From Patescibacteria group bacterium (GTDB taxonomy: Bacteria; Patescibacteriota; Patescibacteriia; Patescibacteriales; GWC2-42-12), in the NCBI GenBank assembly GCA_028703305.1, contig JAQVNC010000010.1:1-36960 (forward strand): DNA of 36,960 nt, given 5' to 3'. Below are positions 30,276 through 36,960 of this stretch, piece after piece (positions within the stretch are counted from its first letter, which is position 1; every line of letters begins with the position of its first letter). The notes below the pieces were generated by a model. It was given only the letters and a program-made list of their open reading frames with translations, did not search any database and was not told the DNA's origin. The position numbers were made by a program, and so were the translations under genes.

Positions 30276-32057
30276 TTATTTTCTTTGTTTGATTTTTTCT
30301 TTTACCTCTGCCATAAACTTCTCTTTATCTACTTCTCTGGTTGTCTTCTCCCCCCTATCTCTAACCGCCAATTTATCAGACGCCATTTCCCGATCACCGA
30401 TTACCAGCATATATGGAACTTTTTCATTTACGGCTTTTCTTATTTTATTGCCTACGGTTTCGTCCGATTCATCAACCTCTACTCTGATCTTATTTTCCCT
30501 AAACTCATCCGCCAGCTTGCGGCAAAATTCCACATGAGTTGAGCCCACAGAAACGATTTTAACCTGAACCGGCGAAAGCCAAACCGGGAAAGCGCCGGCG
30601 TAATGTTCAATTAAAATTCCCAAAAATCTTTCCATTGAGCCTAAAATAGCGCGATGAACAACCACCGGAGTTTTATTTGATCCATCAGAATCAATATAAT
30701 TTAAACCAAACCGAGTTGGCAGTTGAAAATCAAGTTGGATAGTCGCTAATTGCCATTGCCGCCCGATAGCATCTTTTACTTTTACATCAATCTTCGGCCC
30801 GTAAAAAGCGCCATCACCTTCGTTAATCTGATATTTTAAACCGGCTTTATCTAAAGCTTCTTTTAGATTAGCTTCCGCTTTATCCCAAACCGCCTTTTCT
30901 CCCAAATATTTTTCCGGCCTGGTAGATAAATGTATGTCATCAATTTGCAAATTAAATATCGTATATATGATTTTAACTTTATCTAACAATATTAATATTT
31001 CATTGAGAATTTGGTTCGGCCTTAAAAAAATATGAGTATCATCCTGCGATAGACTTCTAACGCGGGTTAAGCCATGGAGCGTACCCGATTTTTCATTTCT
31101 ATAAAGGGTAGTTGTCTCAGCTATCCTTAAAGGCAATTCGCGATAAGAATGAATATCACGTTTAAAAATAAGCATATGCGCCGGACAATTCATCGGTTTT
31201 ACTCCAATATCAATATTATCTTCAGCGTGGTGCAAACAAAACATATCTTCTTGATAATGTTCCCAATGGCCGGATATTTTCCAAAGCTCAGAATTTAACA
31301 ATTGCGGCGTTCTAACCTCGCGGTAACCATCGCCATAAGAATATTCGCGCACAAATTTGATTAATTCATTTAAGATAACCATGCCATTAGGCAAAAAGAA
31401 CGGCATACCCGGAGCAACATCATGCGTCATAAATAGGCTTTGTTCTTTGCCTATTTTTCTATGATCCCTCTTCTCTGCTTCCTCCATCATCTTTAAATAA
31501 TTATCTAATTCTTGTTTGGTTAAAAACGCCAAACCGTAAATTCTAACAAGCATTTTGTTTTTTTCATCGCCGCGCCAATAAGCGCCGGCCAATTTCTCCA
31601 GCTTCCAGCTGCCGTTTTGCACCTGACCGCTAGATTTAATATGCGGACCGCGGCATAAATCTTCAAACTCGCCCAACTTATAATATGATACATTCTTCTC
31701 GCCTTGTTTTTTCAAATCTTTAATTAATTCCAACTTATAGGTCTGGCCGCTTTTCTTCTCGCGCGCCAGCGCCTTAGCAACCGGCAATTCAATTTTTTCA
31801 AAAAGCAAATTAGCTTTAATTATATTTTTTATTTCTTCTTCTATTTTTAAAAGGTCGCTATCGCTAATTTTAGTTTTACCAAAATCCAAATCATAATAAA
31901 AACCGTTATCCACGGCCGGACCAATGGCAAATTTAACCTTAGGATATAATTTTAAAATAGCGGCCGCCATGATATGCGACAGTGAATGGCGCATCATTTC
32001 TAACTTGTCCACCGCAGCTTTAGCGTAGGCGGGCTTTTCATTTTTTTCTGCTGACAT
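30276..32057 (-). CDS. thrS: Threonyl-tRNA synthetase without TGS domain
   Basis: ThrRS charges tRNA-Thr with threonine. The 593-residue protein lacks the N-terminal TGS (N1) domain of the usual 640-residue enzyme. It begins near the editing domain: HSLSHIMAAA (two His of the editing site, about 29-38) and DLCRGPHI. The class II core has MNCPAHMLIF with the zinc Cys, motif 2 RNEKSGTLHGLTRVR and motif 3 near VHRAILGSMERFLGIL, then the anticodon-binding domain. The N-terminus includes PAYAKAAVDK, encoded by a palindromic repeat found elsewhere in the window. The gene is preceded by a T-box leader and a family A element, giving a leader of about 330 bases. Confidence 0.95.
   Translation of the reverse strand: MSAEKNEKPAYAKAAVDKLEMMRHSLSHIMAAAILKLYPKVKFAIGPAVDNGFYYDLDFGKTKISDSDLLKIEEEIKNIIKANLLFEKIELPVAKALAREKKSGQTYKLELIKDLKKQGEKNVSYYKLGEFEDLCRGPHIKSSGQVQNGSWKLEKLAGAYWRGDEKNKMLVRIYGLAFLTKQELDNYLKMMEEAEKRDHRKIGKEQSLFMTHDVAPGMPFFLPNGMVILNELIKFVREYSYGDGYREVRTPQLLNSELWKISGHWEHYQEDMFCLHHAEDNIDIGVKPMNCPAHMLIFKRDIHSYRELPLRIAETTTLYRNEKSGTLHGLTRVRSLSQDDTHIFLRPNQILNEILILLDKVKIIYTIFNLQIDDIHLSTRPEKYLGEKAVWDKAEANLKEALDKAGLKYQINEGDGAFYGPKIDVKVKDAIGRQWQLATIQLDFQLPTRFGLNYIDSDGSNKTPVVVHRAILGSMERFLGILIEHYAGAFPVWLSPVQVKIVSVGSTHVEFCRKLADEFRENKIRVEVDESDETVGNKIRKAVNEKVPYMLVIGDREMASDKLAVRDRGEKTTREVDKEKFMAEVKEKIKQRK
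32009..32033. repeat. Palindromic repeat inside thrS
   Basis: CCACCGCAGCTTTAGCGTAGGCGGG shares the string AGCTTTAGCG(T/A)AGGCGGG with the repeat before rpsB (21343-21372). It is translated as PAYAKAAVD just before the editing domain. Confidence 0.72.
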
Positions 32058-32094
32058 ATATTTTAGTTAATTTATAATAATTATATTTAATTTT

Positions 32095-32203
32095 ATTAAG
32101 TTAAAATTTAATGGCGGTAGGGCTTTGCCCGCTATTTAATTTTAACTTGATACATTATATTTTGGAAAATATTAAAAACTTTTTCTAAAAAAGTTTTTAA
32201 AGG
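32095..32203 (-). repeat. Two-hairpin intergenic element, family A copy 4 (thrS leader)
   Basis: Hairpin I is TTAAAAACTTTTT / AAAAAGTTTTTAA, a perfect 13-bp stem. The linker contains a perfect TATAAT. Hairpin II has arms AAGTTAAAATTAAAT / ATTTAATTTTAACTT-like around GCGGGCAAAGCCC. The element begins right after the T-box terminator and lies 38 bases before the thrS ATG. Confidence 0.86.
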
Positions 32204-32206
32204 TTT

Positions 32207-32385
32207 TTAAAAACCCCGTCTCAACGCATTAAAAAATAATGCACTGGGACGGGGTTATTACTTTCCCGCGGTTCCACCCAATTTTCCCGACATAACGTCG
32301 AGACACTCTTTAAATAGGCTTAGTCCCAAATACTAGGGATTCCGGTTAAGGACTATGGCTGGTAACCATAGCAATCGCCTTAGGT
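32207..32385 (-). promoter_or_regulatory. T-box riboswitch leader of thrS
   Basis: The minus strand carries the T-box consensus TGGGTGGAACCGCGGG (32280-32265). Upstream is a stem III-like hairpin TCTCGAC-gttat-GTCGGGA. Downstream comes a terminator AACCCCGTC ... GACGGGGTT with a T-run (32256-32207), whose 5' part can instead pair with the T-box as the antiterminator (GGG and GCG with CGTCCC). The bulge TGGA suits a tRNA ending UCCA. Uncharged tRNA-Thr should favour readthrough into thrS. The Stem I region (about 32300-32385) is compact; AGGC / GCCT and TAGTCC / GGACTA can pair, and Thr codons ACT and ACC both occur, so the specifier is undecided. Confidence 0.9.
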
Positions 32386-32391
32386 AATATT

Positions 32392-32420
32392 AGTATATTT
32401 TAACCAAGCGAAAATGTCAA
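32392..32420 (-). promoter_or_regulatory. thrS T-box promoter, consensus sigma70 type
   Basis: TTGACA (32420-32415), exactly 17 bases, then TATACT (32397-32392) on the minus strand. The expected start is near 32385, placing the whole T-box in the transcript. Confidence 0.85.
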
Positions 32421-32427
32421 TTATTTC

Positions 32428-32525
32428 GCTTGCGTTAAATTTGTAAAATTTTCGTGCGAGGACTGTTTGAGGCTGGTAATCCAGCCGAGTTCCGCAGTAG
32501 AAAATTTTATAAATTTAACGCAAGC
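32428..32525 (-). repeat. Structured palindromic element, family B copy 2
   Basis: Arms GCTTGCGTTAAATTT / AAATTTAACGCAAGC continue to a helix of about 25 bp. The core CGTGCGAGGACTG ... CGAGTTCCGCAGTAG matches copy 1, and the apical hairpin is GGCTGG-taat-CCAGCC. It starts 15 bases after the stop of the gene at 32540 and ends just before the thrS promoter, so in this copy it is a 3' end structure rather than a leader. Confidence 0.82.
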
Positions 32526-32539
32526 CTAATGTCGTAATC

Positions 32540-33946
32540 TTACTTCTTTATCTCTATCATAATCCGATCAACCAAATCAGGCGCTTTCTTTATAAATGAA
32601 GGGAAAAAATTTATTTGATAACCGGCCACTTCCGGCAAGCCGTTTAAATAAGTTTTTAGCTGCTCGTAGTTTAAGCCGGTTAAATTATTTTTCTTTATTA
32701 CTTTAGCATCATCTTTTAAGGCCGCCTTGGCGATAGAATTAACCTTAACCATGGCCGTAGCTTGGCCTAAGTCAAAACTTTCCAGAGCATACGACATATT
32801 TTGCTTGTTAAATTCAAAAATCGCTTTATCATCAGCCAGCATAGCCGTAAATTTAGCTTTAACCTGATTATAAATTTCATCATCGTTAAAAGCCACTATT
32901 ATAACCGCGGTTTTCATTTTAATGCTGAATTTTTCTTTTTCTTCTCCTACCTTACCGCTGACTTCTTGCGTCACCAAATTATTATCAACCGCGAACAGCG
33001 CTTGGGCGTAATCTTTATAAGCTTGGCCGACTTGATTTTTAGCATTAGCCAAAAGATCATTTTTTAATTGGTTAACCGCGTTGTCAATATCGCTTTGCTC
33101 TATAACATATTTAATTTTTTGGCTGTATTTCATAGGTTCTTGGCTTTCGGCGTAAATTTTATCCTGAATGCCGGCCCAGAGCCCGGGAATGGTAAATTTC
33201 CCGGCCGCAATCGCCATCTCCGGTTTAGCCGCATCGGCATAAACCTCGACCACGACTTTTCCGCCGGCCGGAACATTAACCGTGTCTTTCAACCTAAAAA
33301 GTTTATTGTCAGAGCTTAGAATCCTGGTCGTCGCCACCAAGGGCTGATTTTTTATATAATTATTAATAATGGTAACTTTGCCGGTTACTTCCTCACCCAG
33401 TATTTCTTTGCCGCTGGCGCTAAACTCCTTGGTCTGTTCTACCGGCACCTGTTTAACTACGCCGGATATCTGGCCCGGCTCCGGGCTTATGCCGCCGGCA
33501 AGGCTCACCACTTCCATAGTTGAGCTATCAGCAATCTTTTCTTGAGCCGGAATAATAACAATGGTCAGTTTTGAAAAACCGAAATATAGCACGGCCGCTA
33601 CCAATATTAAAGTTAAAATTATAAAACTAAAAGCGATTTTTCTATAAGTATTTTTTGATTCAACCGGTTTTAAAGTCGGCGATTTTTCTTTTATTTTCGG
33701 TTCAGCCCCAAGCCTGGCCGAAACAACATTTAAATTACTGCCCTTGTGAAAAGTATTTTTTAAATCGTTTGGTTTTGAGGTTAAAGGTTTTTCTTTTACT
33801 TTAAATTCTGCCCCCTGCTTGATTGGTATAATATTTAAATTGCCGTTTGAAGAAGGTAATTTTTTAACTTTAGCCTTACCGGCGGTTTTAGTTTTATTTT
33901 TTTTAACCTTAACCTTGGCCGGTAAAATATTTTTTTCTTCGTTCAT
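32540..33946 (-). CDS. Baseplate J-like single-pass membrane protein
   Basis: The ORF track starts at TTG 33982; the ATG at 33946 (MNEEKNILPAKVKVKK) is preferred and gives 468 residues. The basic, disordered N-terminus carries a tandem repeat of about 33 residues (NLNIIPIKQGAEFKVKEK and NLNVVSARLGAEPKIKEK, roughly 36-102). One membrane segment follows (about 107-128), then a large outer domain. That domain includes TGKVTIINNY, LFRLKDTVNVPAGGKVVVEV and AAGKFTIPGL, resembling the baseplate J/gp47 beta fold. No phage genes are nearby, so it is more likely a cell envelope protein that shares the fold. It lies 52 bases after dnaE on the same strand. Confidence 0.75.
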   Translation of the reverse strand: MNEEKNILPAKVKVKKNKTKTAGKAKVKKLPSSNGNLNIIPIKQGAEFKVKEKPLTSKPNDLKNTFHKGSNLNVVSARLGAEPKIKEKSPTLKPVESKNTYRKIAFSFIILTLILVAAVLYFGFSKLTIVIIPAQEKIADSSTMEVVSLAGGISPEPGQISGVVKQVPVEQTKEFSASGKEILGEEVTGKVTIINNYIKNQPLVATTRILSSDNKLFRLKDTVNVPAGGKVVVEVYADAAKPEMAIAAGKFTIPGLWAGIQDKIYAESQEPMKYSQKIKYVIEQSDIDNAVNQLKNDLLANAKNQVGQAYKDYAQALFAVDNNLVTQEVSGKVGEEKEKFSIKMKTAVIIVAFNDDEIYNQVKAKFTAMLADDKAIFEFNKQNMSYALESFDLGQATAMVKVNSIAKAALKDDAKVIKKNNLTGLNYEQLKTYLNGLPEVAGYQINFFPSFIKKAPDLVDRIMIEIKK

Positions 33947-33998
33947 AAAATAATTTTTAATATTATAACTATATTCTACCAACTTTCATATTTTTTGT

Positions 33999-36960
33999 CT
34001 AATATTTTAAAATATTATTTATCGCTTCAATCAAAGGCTTGCCGTAATTGACTTTAAAATCAGTTTCAACCAAATTAACGCCGCTCCCGGACGATAATCT
34101 AAAAAAGACCTTTTTATCGCCGCTGTTTTTTAAAAGCGCTTCTTTTAGCTTCTCTAAGGCCAAAGCCCCGGCGCCGGAATTCAAATTTATATACAAATTA
34201 TCTTCTTTGAAAATTAAATGTTTGGAAATCGGCAGCCCGCCGGCCGGCTTAAGAGCTGATGCCGGCGAAATTTTTGGCCTAGGATAGCCAAAAAATTTTC
34301 TTGGCTCATTGTTGTTTTTCGCGTTGCCATTGGCCGTAAATTTTTTTATCACTTCTCCGGCGGTTTCAACCGTTAGTTCAATCGCTTTATTGCATAACAG
34401 CTTAAACTCCTGGTCTTTATCCGATAGCTTGCCCTGGCAAAGTACGACTTTGCCTTCCTGCCAAATCAAATTATTGTCTTTTAACAGACTGGGGAAAACC
34501 AATACTTCCAAATTCCCGCTGTTATCTTCAATTTTAACGAACAGCATTGGTTCGTTGGAGCGAGTTATAATTTTTTTTATCTTGGTAATAACGCCGCCGA
34601 CATAAATTTGATAATCGGATTTATGCTCGGCTAACTTAGAGGCGGACAAAACCAATGGATTTAAAAATTGCTTAAACTCGGAAAAAGGATGTTCGCTGAT
34701 ATAAAGGCCTAAAAGTTCCTTTTCCCAGGCTAATTTTTCGCGCTGGGTGGCGGGCGGCGCCTGCTCTAACTTAAGCTTGCGGCTAAGATTCAGGCTCGGC
34801 GCGTCGGAAAATAGGCTGACTTGGCCGTTGGATTTTGTTTTGGTGGTTTCGCGGTTAAATTCCAAAATATTTTCCATATTGCCTAAAAGCTGTCCGCGTT
34901 CCCCGAATTTATCAAGGCCACCCGACTTAATTAAGCTTTCCAGCGATTTTTTATTTAAATCTTTATCGCAAACTCTTTCCAATAAATCGGTTATATCTTT
35001 ATACGGTCCATTCTTTTTGCGCTCAATAATTATTTCCTCGGCAATATGGTCGCCGATATTTTTTACGGCTTTTAGGCCAAAGCGGATAGTGTCCGGCGCT
35101 TCTTCCGGATTAACCGCCATATTTTTTTCCGTACCTGACGTTACCACGGTAAAAGAGTCAAATGATTCGTTTATATCCGGAGCCATTACTTTTATGCCCA
35201 TATGCCGGCATTCGTCAATTTCAATGGCGATGCGGTCGGTGTTTTGTTGATCGGCGGTTAACAGGGCGGCCATAAATTCGGTCGGCCAATGCGCCTTTAA
35301 ATAAGCGGTCTGATAGCCGATTAAAGCGTAGCAGGCGGCGTGCGACCGATTAAAGCCATAGCCGGCGAAAGGCTCAATAAAAGAAAAGATTTTTTCCGCC
35401 AGCTGGCTGGGGATGCTATTCTTAACGCAGCCGTCAATAAATTTTTCTTTTTGTTCGGCTAAAAGTTTAACGATTTTTTTACCCATGGCCTTTCTTAAAA
35501 CATCGGCTTCGGCCATGGTAAAACCGGCTAAATCTCGGGCAATCTGCATGACTTGCTCCTGATAAATCGCCACACCATGAGTCTTTTTTAAAATCGGCTC
35601 AAGCTTAGGATGCAGATAAACCGGTTTCTTCCGGCCATGCTTGCCATTGATATAATCCGGAATCCATTCCATGGGCCCGGGCCGATATAAAGCCACCATG
35701 GCGATAATATCTTCAAATTCGGTCGGCTTAAGCTCGCGCAAATATCTTTTCATGCCGCTGGATTCAAACTGGAAGACGCCGGTGGTTTCTCCGGCTTGAA
35801 ATAATTTATAGGCCAGCTTATCATCTTGCGGAATTTTATCAATGTTGATTAAAAGGCCTCGCGTATTCTTAATAATCTTTATGGCCGATTCAATAATAGT
35901 TAAATTTTTTAAACCAAGGAAATCCATTTTTAACAGCCCCAAATCTTCAACCGGATGCATGGAAAACTGCGAGACGATCGTGCGGTCGGACGAGGAAGCA
36001 TATTGCAAAGGCACATTTTCGGTTAAAGGATCTTTGGTAATAATGACGGCGCAAGCATGGGTTGAGGCATGCCGCGCCACGCCTTCAAGCCGTTTGGCAT
36101 AATCAATCACCTGCTTGGCCGCTTGATCGTTTTTATAAATTTCTTTTAACTCGCTGATTTCCGTAACCGCTTCGTTGATTTTAGAAAACATCGGAATCAT
36201 CTTGGCCAGTTTATCGCATAACTCGTAAGGATAGCCAAGCACCCGGCCGACGTCGCGAATCGCGGCCCGCGCCGCCATAGTGCCGAAAGTTATTATCTGT
36301 GAAACATGGTCTTTGCCGTATTTATTTTCCACATAGCTTAAAACTTCATCGCGCCTGATGTCGGCGAAATCCATATCAATATCAGGCATGGAGATTCTGT
36401 CCGGATTTAAAAAACGCTCAAACAACAAATCATATTTAAGCGGATCAATATTAGTAATATTCAATAGATATGAAACTAGCGAACCGGCGGCCGAGCCGCG
36501 GCCCGGGCCGACGACGATTTTATTATTTTTCGCCCAATTAACAAAATCGGACACAATTAAAAAATACGACGGCCAGCCCATCTTTTTTATGACTGACAAT
36601 TCATAGTCCATTCTTGCCTTTATCTCCGGCTCAATTTCTTCATAGCTTTTGCCATAACGCTCCAAAAGGCCTTGGCGGCATTGTTCATCAAGATAATTAT
36701 CAACGTTTTGACCTTCGGGCACGGTCCCCGACGCTGGGGTCGGGACAAGAAAATACGGCAACTGAATTTTACCCAATTCAATCTCCAAATTGCATTCTTC
36801 GGCAATTTTTTGCGTATTGGCGATTGCTTCCGGCGCGTCTTTAAAAGTTTCTACCATTTCTTTAACTCCGCGGAAAGAATAATCGCCGCCCACCATAGTC
36901 ATTCTATCGCGATCCTCTTTCTTTTTTTTAGTCTGAAGGCACAATAAAACATCCTGGGCT
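33999..36960 (-). CDS. dnaE: DNA polymerase III alpha subunit, 5' end outside the window
   Basis: DnaE is the replicative polymerase. The ORF track starts at a TTG (36944), but the frame stays open to the window edge and upstream codons give AQDVLL, typical of the end of the PHP domain, so the real start and the PHP domain lie outside. Visible parts include the polymerase core with GPGRGSAAGSLVSYL and the catalytic PDIDMDF, the helix-hairpin-helix region, an OB-fold (VGGVITKIKKIITRSNEPM) and a C-terminal domain. Near the start, where the family reads roughly FPVPEG, this protein has an extra TPASGTVP, encoded by a palindrome. The C-terminal 100 residues are less typical. Confidence 0.95.
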   Translation of the reverse strand, partial: AQDVLLCLQTKKKKEDRDRMTMVGGDYSFRGVKEMVETFKDAPEAIANTQKIAEECNLEIELGKIQLPYFLVPTPASGTVPEGQNVDNYLDEQCRQGLLERYGKSYEEIEPEIKARMDYELSVIKKMGWPSYFLIVSDFVNWAKNNKIVVGPGRGSAAGSLVSYLLNITNIDPLKYDLLFERFLNPDRISMPDIDMDFADIRRDEVLSYVENKYGKDHVSQIITFGTMAARAAIRDVGRVLGYPYELCDKLAKMIPMFSKINEAVTEISELKEIYKNDQAAKQVIDYAKRLEGVARHASTHACAVIITKDPLTENVPLQYASSSDRTIVSQFSMHPVEDLGLLKMDFLGLKNLTIIESAIKIIKNTRGLLINIDKIPQDDKLAYKLFQAGETTGVFQFESSGMKRYLRELKPTEFEDIIAMVALYRPGPMEWIPDYINGKHGRKKPVYLHPKLEPILKKTHGVAIYQEQVMQIARDLAGFTMAEADVLRKAMGKKIVKLLAEQKEKFIDGCVKNSIPSQLAEKIFSFIEPFAGYGFNRSHAACYALIGYQTAYLKAHWPTEFMAALLTADQQNTDRIAIEIDECRHMGIKVMAPDINESFDSFTVVTSGTEKNMAVNPEEAPDTIRFGLKAVKNIGDHIAEEIIIERKKNGPYKDITDLLERVCDKDLNKKSLESLIKSGGLDKFGERGQLLGNMENILEFNRETTKTKSNGQVSLFSDAPSLNLSRKLKLEQAPPATQREKLAWEKELLGLYISEHPFSEFKQFLNPLVLSASKLAEHKSDYQIYVGGVITKIKKIITRSNEPMLFVKIEDNSGNLEVLVFPSLLKDNNLIWQEGKVVLCQGKLSDKDQEFKLLCNKAIELTVETAGEVIKKFTANGNAKNNNEPRKFFGYPRPKISPASALKPAGGLPISKHLIFKEDNLYINLNSGAGALALEKLKEALLKNSGDKKVFFRLSSGSGVNLVETDFKVNYGKPLIEAINNILKY
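36724..36746. repeat. Palindromic repeat inside dnaE
   Basis: GTCCCCGAC-gctgg-GGTCGGGAC pairs as GTCCC / GGGAC with further GAC / GTC pairs. It is translated in frame as VPTPASGTVP, at a site where DnaE proteins normally go straight from VP to EG. Confidence 0.7.

Noticed and set aside
32095-32525. Possible CRISPR array, because several repeats are clustered
   Set aside because: The repeats belong to different families, are self-complementary over their full length, and lack regular spacers; no cas genes are present.
32540-33946. Prophage or phage-tail-like gene cluster suggested by the baseplate J-like protein
   Set aside because: Neighbours are dnaE and thrS, and the protein has a membrane anchor; no tail, capsid or lysis gene is near.
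34747-35250. 167-residue plus-strand ORF opposite dnaE
   Set aside because: It is a shadow of dnaE, with Ser/Pro/Leu-rich composition and no recognisable motif; the minus-strand frame is clearly the polymerase.
33999-36944. dnaE as a shortened polymerase lacking the PHP domain
   Set aside because: The frame remains open to the window edge with family-typical codons, so the missing part is outside the window and not deleted.

Overview
The window looks like a piece of a Patescibacteria (Candidate Phyla Radiation) chromosome, probably of the Parcubacteria type. The evidence is AT-rich, tightly packed housekeeping genes, many conserved small membrane proteins of unknown function, a secreted Cys-rich repeat protein with a C-terminal domain I associate with this group, a threonyl-tRNA synthetase without the TGS domain, tRNAs without encoded CCA, and very many short palindromic repeats. 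TGA is used as a stop (for example prfA), so the code is standard. No rRNA, CRISPR, transposase or phage gene is seen.

Layout, left to right. Minus strand 1-6.7 kb: a cut-off SIMPL-like gene, a secreted Cys-rich repeat protein, pgk, an HtrA-like protein that has lost its catalytic triad, and three unknown proteins. Minus strand 6.8-13.2 kb: pilT, queH, rarA, uppS, a DUF167 gene, tRNA-Pro(CGG), tRNA-Ala(CGC), a cyclophilin lipoprotein and cca. Minus strand 13.5-18 kb: a membrane protein, an [FeFe] hydrogenase, its NuoF-like NADH subunit and gap, closely spaced. Minus strand 18.2-21.3 kb: two small unknown genes, ricT, tsf and rpsB. Plus strand 21.6-23.9 kb: rpmE, prfA, prmC. Minus strand 23.9-28 kb: two pilin-like genes, rplY, rodA and a membrane protein. 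Plus strand 28.2-30.2 kb: gyrB. Minus strand 30.3-37 kb: thrS with a T-box leader, a baseplate-J-like membrane protein and a 5'-truncated dnaE.

How the genes fit together. Glycolysis (gap, pgk) is represented, and the two promoters share an unusually long similar sequence. gap is followed directly by an NADH-linked [FeFe] hydrogenase, which suggests that NADH made by GAPDH is reoxidised by releasing H2. The rest is translation (rpsB, tsf, rpmE, rplY, prfA, prmC, thrS, cca, two tRNAs), replication and repair (dnaE, gyrB, rarA), envelope synthesis (uppS, rodA) and type IV pilus-like parts (pilT, two pilins).

The most unusual content is in the spaces between genes and inside some genes. A two-hairpin element of about 100-140 bp occurs four times, always in the direction of transcription. 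A second element of about 100 bp occurs twice. In both families the helix arms change in a compensatory way while the core is constant, as in structured RNA or hairpin mobile elements. Short palindromes also sit in frame inside dnaE, thrS and the cyclophilin gene, reminiscent of Rickettsia palindromic elements.
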